Origin: an uncultured Collinsella sp.
GTDB taxonomy: Bacteria; Actinomycetota; Coriobacteriia; Coriobacteriales; Coriobacteriaceae
Direction of reading: 5' to 3'
NCBI GenBank assembly: GCA_900547125.1
Contig: URFU01000104.1
Coordinates: forward strand, 1-7,466
Length of the DNA stretch: 7,466 nucleotides
Positions 1 through 6,083 of this stretch are shown piece by piece; positions within the stretch are counted from its first letter, which is position 1, and each line of letters begins with the position of its first letter. Below the pieces are notes generated by a model that was not told the DNA's origin, did not search any database, and was given only the letters and a program-made list of their open reading frames with translations. The translations under genes and the position numbers were made by a program.

Positions 1-482
1 TCGATGCCCGTTATGACGCGCGCGCCGACGGCGACGTTGGCTGCCGTGAGATGTGTGGCTACCACGGCAATGGGCCTGCGAGTTCGAACGTATTCGTTAA
101 ATGCGGGGAACATGATGCGCGACCATGCCGTGCCACCGCCCCAAAGCAGGTGACCGGTAAGGGTATAACGCCAGGTCAAGTCATAGATTGGGCGCGTGGC
201 GCCGGTAAACGAGGCGGCCGTTTTGTTGCCGTCGAATTTTATGCGTCCAAAATCAAGGATATCGAGCACTTCAATCTCAACATCCTCTGGGATGCCATTG
301 GTGCCGCGGATGAGGTCGAATGCCTGCGCAATCGCATTTGCGGCGGCCTTGTGGCCCGAGCCGACCGAGGCGTGCACGATAGTCACGAGAGGTTTTTGCT
401 GAGCCAAGAGCGTGGTTTGTTCCGATTGGGGAGTGCTGTGCGTGAGCAGGGGAGCGTCGTCGCTCGTCTGCGTCTGATCCAT
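1..482 (-). CDS. Glycosyltransferase, MGDG synthase / processive diacylglycerol glycosyltransferase type (N-terminal part)
   Basis: The gene runs off the left edge, so only the first 160 codons are present. After a polar, probably disordered N-terminus (residues 1-31), residues 33-51 read VTIVHASVGSGHKAAANAI. This matches the signature at the start of the MGDG-synthase N-terminal domain (a beta strand followed by a glycine-rich loop ending in GH). A later segment, ATHLTAANVAVGARV (near residues 141-155), fits the second conserved TH strand of the same domain. Known family members transfer a sugar from a nucleotide sugar to diacylglycerol at the inner membrane face, making glycolipids and lipoteichoic acid anchors; that role is inferred here. 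The ATG at 482 is chosen because AAGGGGAG lies about 6 bases upstream. The gene is divergent from trxB. The sugar donor and product cannot be told because the catalytic C-terminal half is missing. Confidence 0.8.
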   Translation of the reverse strand, partial: MDQTQTSDDAPLLTHSTPQSEQTTLLAQQKPLVTIVHASVGSGHKAAANAIAQAFDLIRGTNGIPEDVEIEVLDILDFGRIKFDGNKTAASFTGATRPIYDLTWRYTLTGHLLWGGGTAWSRIMFPAFNEYVRTRRPIAVVATHLTAANVAVGARVITGI

Positions 483-599
483 CGATATCTCCCCTTCATC
501 TTTGTTTCACAGAGAATCATTGTAGTGCATGAGTGTCACGTTCGCATAAATTTGGGTATGAGCGCAAAGAACGCCAATCTTTCGACAGGAGGTCTCTTC
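483..599. promoter_or_regulatory. Divergent intergenic region between the glycosyltransferase gene and trxB
   Basis: This 117-base gap must hold the start signals for both divergent genes. On the minus strand there is a TACAAT (519-524), a good -10 match, but no convincing -35 at the right distance. On the plus strand no clear -35/-10 pair could be chosen. The trxB ribosome binding site, AGGAGG at 587-592, is very strong, with a 7-base spacer before the ATG at 600. A plus-strand open frame runs through this gap from position 51 and continues in frame into trxB. It is antisense to the glycosyltransferase gene and is not taken as coding. Confidence 0.35.
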
Positions 600-1535
600 A
601 TGACTACTCATCAGCCGATCGATGTTGCGATTATCGGCGGCGGGCCTGCGGGCTATGCTGCAGCCATTTACGCGGCGCGCGCCAACCTAACGACGACCGT
701 GATTGAGCAAGGTATGTCGGGAGGACAGATCGCCACAACCAATGAGGTCGAGAACTATCCGGGCATTCCGCTCTTGAGTGGCGCCGAACTCGGCGAGCGG
801 TTTCAGCAACATGCAGAGGGCCTGGGAGCACAGGTTACATGGAGCATGGTTACGGGTATCGATTACGATGCGGATGCGGCGCTGTTTACGGTGCATCACG
901 ATATGGGCGATACGCTGGCCTCGAGCGTTATCGCTTGCATGGGTGCCACGCCGCGATCTGCTGGTTTTGTTGGCGAGGATACGTATCGCGGTCGTGGCGT
1001 TTCTTATTGCGCGACGTGCGATGGCATGTTCTTTCGCGGTAAACAGGTCTTTGTCATCGGTGGCGGTAATGCTGCCTGTGAGGAAGCCCTGTTCTTGTCA
1101 GAAATCGCCAGCAGCGTGACCATCGTCTTGCGCCGCGTTCAGTTCCGTGCCCCCGATGGCGTGGTTCAAAAGGTGCTCGCAAAAGATAATATTTCAGTTA
1201 GGTACCAAACTAGTATCGTGGAACTATCGGGCGAGGCCATGCCCATGACTATTATGTTTAAGGAAAACGCTACCGGTGAAACCTATTCCGAGTCCTTCGA
1301 TCCCGGCTCGTTTGGTATCTTTGTCTTTGCTGGCACACAGCCCCATGCCGAGCTTGTAGAGCATCTGGTTGAACTGGCGCCCGACGGCGGTATTTTGACC
1401 GACGAATCGATGGCAACCCGCACGCCTGGCTTATTTGCTGCTGGCGATATCCGTTCCAAGCGTTTACGCCAAGTTGTGACAGCTGTTTCGGACGGAGCCA
1501 TAGCCGCTACCAGCGCATACGCTTTCTTACGCTGA
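600..1535 (+). CDS. trxB: Thioredoxin reductase (NADPH, flavoprotein)
   Basis: This is a 311-residue low-molecular-weight thioredoxin reductase, the usual bacterial length. It passes electrons from NADPH through FAD to a redox-active cysteine pair and on to thioredoxin in the cytoplasm. In order it shows: the FAD-binding loop GGGPAG at residues 13-18; the GGQIATTNEVENYPG segment near 41-55; the redox motif CATCD at 137-141; the NADPH-binding loop GGGNAA at 154-159; and the C-terminal FAD motif AAGDIR at 280-285 followed by RQVVTAVSDGAIAA. The HRRxxxR motif for the NADPH 2'-phosphate reads LRRVQFR (177-183), so both arginines of the RR pair and the final arginine remain but the histidine is leucine. 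The ATG at 600 is preferred over the much longer open frame from 51, because AGGAGG sits 7 bases upstream and family homology begins here. No trxA lies next to it. A hairpin terminator follows about 40 bases after the stop, so it is probably monocistronic. Confidence 0.95.
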   Translation: MTTHQPIDVAIIGGGPAGYAAAIYAARANLTTTVIEQGMSGGQIATTNEVENYPGIPLLSGAELGERFQQHAEGLGAQVTWSMVTGIDYDADAALFTVHHDMGDTLASSVIACMGATPRSAGFVGEDTYRGRGVSYCATCDGMFFRGKQVFVIGGGNAACEEALFLSEIASSVTIVLRRVQFRAPDGVVQKVLAKDNISVRYQTSIVELSGEAMPMTIMFKENATGETYSESFDPGSFGIFVFAGTQPHAELVEHLVELAPDGGILTDESMATRTPGLFAAGDIRSKRLRQVVTAVSDGAIAATSAYAFLR

Positions 1536-1577
1536 TAAGTACGATAATATATCTTATGTAAGGTTGTTATGTTACTT

Positions 1578-1630
1578 AAACGTCCAGCGGTAACGAGTTT
1601 GAGGCAACGTTGCCGCTGGACGTTTTGTTG
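1578..1630 (+). terminator. Rho-independent terminator of trxB
   Basis: The arms at 1579-1595 and 1608-1624 form a 17-bp stem with a single G-U pair, extended by an A-T pair at 1578/1625. The loop is 12 bases. The right arm ends in TTTT followed by GTTGTG, so the U tract is short, but the stem is very stable. It starts 43 bases after the trxB stop. Confidence 0.85.
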
Positions 1631-1683
1631 TGTAAAAAATGAGCCAGCTATCCTGCGACCTGACCCGAGCCAAAGCCGTCGAT

Positions 1684-1725
1684 CATACCGTTCATTATGG
1701 TATGCAAAACTAGATAATCTAGAAT
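1684..1725 (+). promoter_or_regulatory. Promoter and possible operator of the DUF1836 gene
   Basis: A -10 box GATAAT (1713-1718, five of six consensus bases) lies 16 bases after a weak -35-like TTCATT (1691-1696). The -10 box is inside a perfect palindrome, CTAGATAATCTAG (1710-1722), made of two inverted CTAGAT half-sites one base apart. A second inverted repeat, CATACC (1684-1689) and GGTATG (1699-1704), surrounds the -35. Protein binding to either repeat would block RNA polymerase. An alternative -10 is TAGAAT at 1720-1725. That a repressor acts here is inference; autoregulation by the DUF1836 protein is one possibility. Confidence 0.5.
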
Positions 1726-1754
1726 ACAATATTGAAAACGAACGGAGGCACCAT

Positions 1755-2366
1755 ATGAATCACGCTAAACATGTCATTCCTATGTCCGATACGTCGGTTA
1801 GCATTAGCCCAGAGGATGTTCAGCCAACGGTGCTACCTGATGCATTTATCCAGTCTGATATTGTCCGCAAACTCAATACGCTCAGTCTGCCGCGCTATAA
1901 CCAGTTGCCGATTGTAACGCTCTACCGTGACCAGGTCATTGAGTACATCGAGCTGTGGATGGAGCCGCTTTCGATTTGTGTGGAGCAGCCCGTCATTACG
2001 CCATCGATGATCAATAACTACGTAAAGGTCGGCCTTGTTCCCGCTCCGGTTAAAAAGCAATATGGTCGCGAGCAGATTGCGCGTCTCATCTCCATTTGTA
2101 TCTTTAAGCAGGTGCTGCCCATCGCTGCGGTTCAGGCGCTCTTTAACATTCAGCGCCTGAGCTACGATGCACCGACCGCCTTTGATTATGTGATTGATCA
2201 GCTCGAGGCATCGATTCGTGCGGCTTTTTCCATTGAGCAGGTTCCTGTACCCGATACGGCTCATCAGGTCACACGCGAGTCGCTGCTCGTACGCAGTGCG
2301 GTATCGTCTTTTGTATCGAAGGCGTATCTAATGAGCTACCTAAAGTTCAACGGGTTTAATAGCTAG
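1755..2366 (+). CDS. DUF1836 domain protein, putative DNA-binding regulator
   Basis: This 203-residue soluble protein has no signal peptide or membrane segment. The DUF1836 signature is clear: MINNYVKVGLVPAPVKKQYG at residues 85-104, followed by REQIARLISICIFKQVLPI at 105-123. The spacing of this block (an asparagine-rich helix, a loop with P and KKxY, then a helix rich in I, L and K) resembles the first helices and wing of MerR-type winged helix-turn-helix proteins. DNA binding is therefore a reasonable inference, but no target is known. Residues 1-30 are polar and probably flexible, and the C-terminal part is helical. The ATG at 1755 is chosen because GGAGG lies at 1744-1748 with a 6-base spacer. 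The open frame extends upstream to 1569 but would cross the trxB terminator. The gene has its own promoter and terminator, so it is a single-gene unit. Confidence 0.85.
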   Translation: MNHAKHVIPMSDTSVSISPEDVQPTVLPDAFIQSDIVRKLNTLSLPRYNQLPIVTLYRDQVIEYIELWMEPLSICVEQPVITPSMINNYVKVGLVPAPVKKQYGREQIARLISICIFKQVLPIAAVQALFNIQRLSYDAPTAFDYVIDQLEASIRAAFSIEQVPVPDTAHQVTRESLLVRSAVSSFVSKAYLMSYLKFNGFNS

Positions 2367-2378
2367 CCGACGTACAAG

Positions 2379-2430
2379 ACGGGCGGGACAAAGAGTCATC
2401 AGACACTTTGTCCCGCCCGTGTTTTTGTTT
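2379..2430 (+). terminator. Rho-independent terminator of the DUF1836 gene
   Basis: A perfect 15-bp stem is formed by 2379-2393 and 2406-2420, with a 12-base loop and the tail GTTTTTGTTT. It starts 12 bases after the DUF1836 stop codon. On the minus strand the stem is not followed by a U run, but because degV converges on it the hairpin may still help stop transcription from that side. Confidence 0.92.
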
Positions 2431-2439
2431 AGTTGGATT

Positions 2440-3306
2440 TTATCGGCCCGAAGCAACGCCCATGCCGTAGCCGATAATGAGCCCGTGCATCTCGGCATAG
2501 TATGAATCCAGTCCGTTGCAGGGCATGATGATGGTCTTGGAACCGGGCCAATGCTCCACAATGCGGCTGGCAAGTGCCTGGGCGCCCGCCTCATTTTCGA
2601 CATGGTCGATTACGACCTCGCCGCCGGTAAAGCCCTCGGCCTCCATGGTGTCGACAATCTTTCCAAGCATCTTCTTTTCGCCACGGGTGTGACCGACGAG
2701 CTTGATCTCCCCCTCCTCGCTTGCTGTGCCTAAAATTCGAATGTTGAGTTTATTGGCGATAACCCCAGCTGCCTTGGGAATACGTCCGGCCTTGGCGAGA
2801 TTTTCGTAATTGCACAGGCTAAAGAGGATCTTGCTGTTCAGTTCCAGCTCATCAAAATAGCTGCAGGCTTCCTCAAAAGAGACGTTGGGATTGCTTGCGA
2901 GATAGCGGTCGAACAGCAGGAAGATCAGGTCCATTTTGCCGCCGGCTCCGCGTGAATTGACCAAATGAATCTGACGGTTCGGATCCTCGGCAAGAATCAA
3001 ATCGCGTGCCGTGGCGGCGGCATTGTAGCTTCCTGAGACGCCCTCGGAGATGGGCATGCAAATTGTCTTGTCGGCAAGCTTAAAGAGTTCGGTCCACTCG
3101 CCTACGCTCGGACAGGCGCTCGAAGAAGCGCTCGACTCCGCTTGCACGGCGCAATTGAGTTCGTGAACATCGAGCGTGAGGTCATCGACGAACTCGCGCT
3201 CCCCCACTCGAATTTTGAGGGGTGCAAATGCAAAGGTGGTATGGGGCGCGGTCGGTTGCCAATCGCGGAGGTTGCAGCTCGAATCGGAGATAAGTGCCCA
3301 GCTCAT
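2440..3306 (-). CDS. DegV family protein, putative fatty-acid-binding protein (FakB-like)
   Basis: This 288-residue protein has the usual DegV length and landmarks. SDSSCNL at residues 7-13 is the start of the fold, SEGVSGSYNAA at 87-97 matches the conserved SxxxSGTYxxA loop, and YENLAKAGRIPKAAGVIANKL at 167-187 matches the central GRI segment. A later ILGTASEEGEIKLVGHTRGEKK (191-212) is the family's IKPI...G.I...R region. Known DegV/FakB proteins hold a fatty acid for the kinase FakA, giving acyl-phosphate for phospholipid synthesis; this role is inferred. The usual TSQPS loop reads SACPSVGEW (63-71), so the first residues of the lipid carboxylate-binding loop are altered. No fakA is nearby. 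The start at 3306 is supported by GAAAGGA at 3313-3319 (minus strand). The gene is a single transcription unit converging on the DUF1836 gene. Confidence 0.88.
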   Translation of the reverse strand: MSWALISDSSCNLRDWQPTAPHTTFAFAPLKIRVGEREFVDDLTLDVHELNCAVQAESSASSSACPSVGEWTELFKLADKTICMPISEGVSGSYNAAATARDLILAEDPNRQIHLVNSRGAGGKMDLIFLLFDRYLASNPNVSFEEACSYFDELELNSKILFSLCNYENLAKAGRIPKAAGVIANKLNIRILGTASEEGEIKLVGHTRGEKKMLGKIVDTMEAEGFTGGEVVIDHVENEAGAQALASRIVEHWPGSKTIIMPCNGLDSYYAEMHGLIIGYGMGVASGR

Positions 3307-3335
3307 AGAGGGTCCTTTCTAGATGTTTCTCATTT

Positions 3336-3364
3336 ATTATAGCCATCTTGCTTACCTATGAAAC
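3336..3364 (-). promoter_or_regulatory. Promoter of the degV-family gene
   Basis: On the minus strand a perfect TATAAT -10 box (3336-3341) is separated by 17 bases from GTTTCA (3359-3364), a three-of-six -35 match. Transcription would start about 20 bases before the ribosome binding site. Inverted CTAGAT half-sites flank the core promoter (3319-3324 and 3369-3374). A further inverted repeat, CTAGTATTGAAAACTAG, lies just upstream at 3371-3387. Confidence 0.7.
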
Positions 3365-3415
3365 GTGTATCTAGTATTGAAAACTAGCTCATTGGGATCA
3401 TGTATGGAGCACGGT

Positions 3416-3457
3416 CACAAATAAATGAACCTCGCAGCCTAAAGGCCACGAGGTTCA
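3416..3457 (-). terminator. Rho-independent terminator at the end of the five-gene minus-strand unit
   Basis: Reading the minus strand, the outer stem TGAACCTCG / CGAGGTTCA (3449-3457 with 3426-3434) continues through five more pairs, two of them G-U, to a four-base UUUA loop. The 14-bp stem is followed by TTTATTTG. It lies 24 bases after the NlpC/P60 stop codon and ends transcription before the degV promoter. Confidence 0.88.
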
Positions 3458-3481
3458 CATTCGTTTGCTATACAGAGTGAC

Positions 3482-4594
3482 TTAGTAGCGCACGAAAATG
3501 TAATTGTTGTTCATACCAGCGGCAACGGAGCTGATGATAACGCCCGTGCTGTAGTCGGAAGCATGGATCATCTGGCCGTTACCAATGTAGATGCCGGTGT
3601 GGTAAGAGTTAACCACGACATCGCCAGGCTGGGGATCGGACACGCGGGTCCAGCCCATGAAGGTGCCCGTGGTACCAAGACGGCAATAACGGCCGGTGAG
3701 GCAGTAGCTTACAAAACCAGAACAGTCAAAGCTGTTCGGTCCAATGCCGCCCCAAGAATAAGCACAACCGAGCTTGCTGTAGGCGCGTGAAACGACGGTG
3801 CCGCCGTCAACAGACTGGTTCGGTGCGGAAGGCGTCGGAGCCGGAGCGGGCGTAGAGGGCTGCGGTGCAGGAGCAGGAGTGGGCGTCGAAGGCTGCGGCG
3901 TGGGAGCAGGAGTGGGCGTGGGTGCGGGAGTGTTCTCGGTCGTACCGGCGGTGTCTTTGCTCACCGTGGCCTTTTCGGCAGTGCTGGCATTTATGCCAGC
4001 CTGCAGCGCGGCAGTGGCTGCAGCCTCGGCGGCAAGCTCGGCCTGCAGCTGAGAATCTAGGGAGTTCACGATGCTCTGGGCTTCTGCCTGCTGGGCGTTG
4101 AGCTCGTCGACTTTCTTCTGCGTCGCGGCGACGTTCTTCTCCTGCTCGGCCTGCTTATCAGTGAGCTGCTGCTTAAGGTCCTTGACATCCTGAATGGTCT
4201 GGGCCTGCTTGTCGGAATCCTTGCCGTAATAGTACAGACGGTTGAGCATGTCGCCCAGATCGTCGACGCCCGTCAGAACCTGAAGGAGACTCAGACCGCC
4301 GGTCTTGTACTCACCGGCAACGTAGCTCGAAAGCTTTGCCTGGCCGTCGGCAATCTCTTGCTGCTTTTGCGTGATCTCGCCTGCGGTCTGATCAAGCTCC
4401 TGCGTCTGCGCGGAGAGTTCTTCATGAATTTGCTGGGTCTGCGTGCCGATCTGCTCGAGTTTGGTACGAGCAGCGGCAAGGTCGGATGCGGTATCGGCAT
4501 AGGCCGGAGCCGCGAGGCCCAGGCCCAAAACACAAGCGAGGGTTGCCGTAGCAGCGCAGCGTGCCATGTTTTTGTGCGTATTTGCTGTGCGCAT
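3482..4594 (-). CDS. Secreted NlpC/P60 family peptidoglycan endopeptidase with coiled-coil N-terminus
   Basis: This 370-residue protein cuts peptide stems in peptidoglycan outside the cell, judged by its family. Residues 1-33 form a signal peptide with a basic start, a hydrophobic core and the cleavage site AYA-D. Residues about 36-200 are rich in Q, E, A and K with heptad character, as in the coiled coils of PcsB/RipA-type hydrolases that keep the enzyme in check. A Pro/Ala/Thr linker covers about 222-258. The NlpC/P60 domain (about 265-370) has YSWGG, then FDCSGF with catalytic Cys291, YHTGIYIG with His332, and IHASD with His344 as the third polar residue. Extra cysteines at 277, 298 and 304 are present. 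The ATG at 4594 has AAAGGA at 4601-4606 upstream. It is 32 bases behind apt and last in the operon, directly before a terminator. The likely role is cell separation or wall turnover. Confidence 0.92.
   Translation of the reverse strand: MRTANTHKNMARCAATATLACVLGLGLAAPAYADTASDLAAARTKLEQIGTQTQQIHEELSAQTQELDQTAGEITQKQQEIADGQAKLSSYVAGEYKTGGLSLLQVLTGVDDLGDMLNRLYYYGKDSDKQAQTIQDVKDLKQQLTDKQAEQEKNVAATQKKVDELNAQQAEAQSIVNSLDSQLQAELAAEAAATAALQAGINASTAEKATVSKDTAGTTENTPAPTPTPAPTPQPSTPTPAPAPQPSTPAPAPTPSAPNQSVDGGTVVSRAYSKLGCAYSWGGIGPNSFDCSGFVSYCLTGRYCRLGTTGTFMGWTRVSDPQPGDVVVNSYHTGIYIGNGQMIHASDYSTGVIISSVAAGMNNNYIFVRY
3821..3931 (-). repeat. Low-complexity Pro/Ala/Thr linker with two 33-base repeat units
   Basis: This part of the NlpC/P60 gene encodes residues about 222-258, almost entirely P, A, T, S and Q. 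Two imperfect 11-residue units, PQPSTPTPAPA and PQPSTPAPAPT (3833-3898), lie next to each other, preceded by further PAPT copies. It is a flexible spacer between the coiled coil and the catalytic domain, of the kind that spans wall material. Repeat number probably varies between strains by slippage. Confidence 0.8.
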
Positions 4595-4626
4595 GGAGCT
4601 TCCTTTCCGGTATCTAAGGGTAGCGG

Positions 4627-5157
4627 CTAGTCCACCGTTACCAGGCTAAAGAGCTCGACGTCCTCGTTGGAAGGCGTGAGCTTCTTGCGCGGGTTAAGAA
4701 ACGCAAGTTCGAGGATACAACCGTAACCCACAAGCTTTGCGCCCATATCTCGCACCAGTTTACCTGTTGCCTCGACGGTTCCGCCCGTCGCGACCAAGTC
4801 GTCCAGAATCAACACGGTATCTTTAGAGGTAATGGCATCGGCATGGATTTCGATAGAGTCGGTGCCATATTCGAGCTCGTAGCTCTCGCTCACCGTCTTG
4901 CGCGGCAGCTTGCCCGGTTTGCGTGCGGGCACAAAGCCGGCGCCCAGGGCGACGGCCACGGGCACGCCGACCATAAAGCCGCGAGCCTCGGGACCCACAA
5001 CCTTGGTGATGCCCATGCCGGCAAAATGCTCGGCCAGGGCATCTACCATGGCCTTTAACGCCTCGGGATTACCAAAGAGTGGCGTGATGTCCTTAAAGAC
5101 GACTCCGGGCTCGGGATAGTCGGGGATGTCGACGATGTGAGATTCGAAGTCGTACAT
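4627..5157 (-). CDS. apt: Adenine phosphoribosyltransferase
   Basis: This is a 176-residue purine salvage enzyme that joins adenine and PRPP to give AMP and pyrophosphate in the cytoplasm. The length and motifs are those of class I APRT. PEPGVVFKDITPL (residues 15-27) is the conserved N-terminal segment, EARGF (57-61) is the adenine-side loop, and the flexible loop carries ARKPGKLP (78-85). The PRPP-binding motif is VLILDDLVATGGT (115-127), with Asp119-Asp120 and the TGGT turn. The ATG at 5157 is preceded by GAAAGG with a 7-base spacer. It lies 38 bases after the MerR gene and 32 bases before the NlpC/P60 gene, so it is probably co-transcribed with both. Nothing unusual is seen in the protein. 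No rel gene is present beside it in this window. Confidence 0.97.
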   Translation of the reverse strand: MYDFESHIVDIPDYPEPGVVFKDITPLFGNPEALKAMVDALAEHFAGMGITKVVGPEARGFMVGVPVAVALGAGFVPARKPGKLPRKTVSESYELEYGTDSIEIHADAITSKDTVLILDDLVATGGTVEATGKLVRDMGAKLVGYGCILELAFLNPRKKLTPSNEDVELFSLVTVD

Positions 5158-5195
5158 GGCATGACCTTTCAGGGGAGGCTGGTTTGTAGCAGCGT

Positions 5196-6080
5196 CTATT
5201 TGGCCGCGCTGGCGGTGCCGGCGCGTGAGGGGGCGACAACCTTGAGCGGCTGCACGAGGGATTCCTCACGCACGGGGACCGCGGAGGTAGATGCCTCTTC
5301 GCTTTTGGCCTTGGTTGACTCGGAGCGTGCGATCTCCTCGTCGAGGGCATCGATATCGGCATCCTCCACCACGGCGTTGAGTGACTCAAATACGCGGTTC
5401 TTGAGCAGAGCGGTATGGACGCCCTCGGTGAGGTCATGCAGCTTTTTAAATGCACGCTCGAGCTTGGCATCGCGCTCGTCGTCGGAAGTATCCATACCGA
5501 GCATGCTCACGAGAACCTGCTCAAACATCGAGGACTCGCGGTTTGCGGACGATACGTACTGGCGCAGGTTGCGCGGCTCGATATGGAAGCGCGAAAGCTC
5601 GGAGCAATAGCGGATGATCGGGAAATCGCGACCATCGACAAGCTCGCGATTCTGCGGGCTCTTGATGATGCGAATGAGGTCGTTTTCGGCCAGGGAGCGG
5701 ATAAACGAGATCTCGACGCCGAGCATATCGGGGATGGTCTCGATGGGATGCAGCTTTTGCTTAGTCTCCTTGGGTTCCGTCTTGAGCGGAACATCGGACA
5801 ACAGGCCCACCTCGTAGGCGAGCGAAGACAGGTCCGTGGCGTTTTCCAGGCGCTGCTTGATCACGTTGAGCGGCATGTAGCGAGTCTTCTGGAGGTGCAG
5901 AATGACCTCCAGGCGGGCAACGTCCTCCTTGGAGTACTGACGATAGCCCTTAGGCGTGCGATGAGGGGTGATGAGCCCCTCATCTTCGAGAAATCTAATT
6001 TTTGAGTTCGAAAGATCGGGGTATGCGCCTCGAAGTAGATTGACGACCTGGCCGATACTCAGATAATTGCGTTCGGCCAT
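5196..6080 (-). CDS. MerR family transcriptional regulator, Rv1828/FtsR type
   Basis: The 294-residue protein starts with a MerR winged helix-turn-helix: LSIGQVVNLL (7-16), DLSNSKIRFLEDEGLI (22-37), then the wing TPKGYRQYSKEDVARL (42-57). The form with SKIRFLEDEGL and P-RT-KGYR closely fits M. tuberculosis Rv1828 and C. glutamicum FtsR rather than metal-sensing MerR proteins, and no metal-binding cysteines are present. A second conserved block (about 114-195) contains ELSRFHIEPRNLRQY, like the C-terminal domain of Rv1828. Residues about 245-294 are charged and Ala/Ser-rich, probably disordered. FtsR is reported to act on cell-division gene ftsZ in corynebacteria; the target here is unknown. 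It starts only 3 bases after the FHA gene stop, so translation is probably coupled, with a GGTGAG-type binding site inside the end of that gene. Confidence 0.88.
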   Translation of the reverse strand: MAERNYLSIGQVVNLLRGAYPDLSNSKIRFLEDEGLITPHRTPKGYRQYSKEDVARLEVILHLQKTRYMPLNVIKQRLENATDLSSLAYEVGLLSDVPLKTEPKETKQKLHPIETIPDMLGVEISFIRSLAENDLIRIIKSPQNRELVDGRDFPIIRYCSELSRFHIEPRNLRQYVSSANRESSMFEQVLVSMLGMDTSDDERDAKLERAFKKLHDLTEGVHTALLKNRVFESLNAVVEDADIDALDEEIARSESTKAKSEEASTSAVPVREESLVQPLKVVAPSRAGTASAAK

Positions 6081-6083
6081 GCC

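Noticed and set aside
51..599. Long in-frame plus-strand extension upstream of TrxB
   Set aside because: It lies antisense to the glycosyltransferase gene, which has a clear family motif and its own ribosome binding site. TrxB homology begins exactly at the ATG at 600 behind AGGAGG.
1283..1729. 148-codon minus-strand open frame
   Set aside because: It is antisense to the trxB 3' end and spans the terminator; no motif is visible.
1569..1754. Upstream extension of the DUF1836 frame
   Set aside because: It begins upstream of and runs through the trxB terminator hairpin, and crosses the predicted promoter; the ATG at 1755 has a good ribosome binding site.
3798..4052. Glycine/valine-rich plus-strand open frame
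   Set aside because: It is the reverse complement of the Pro/Ala-rich linker and coiled coil of the NlpC/P60 gene; the low-complexity composition explains it.
5415..6005. 196-codon plus-strand open frame
   Set aside because: It is entirely antisense to the MerR-type regulator, whose family motifs are convincing; it shows no recognisable motif or good ribosome binding site.
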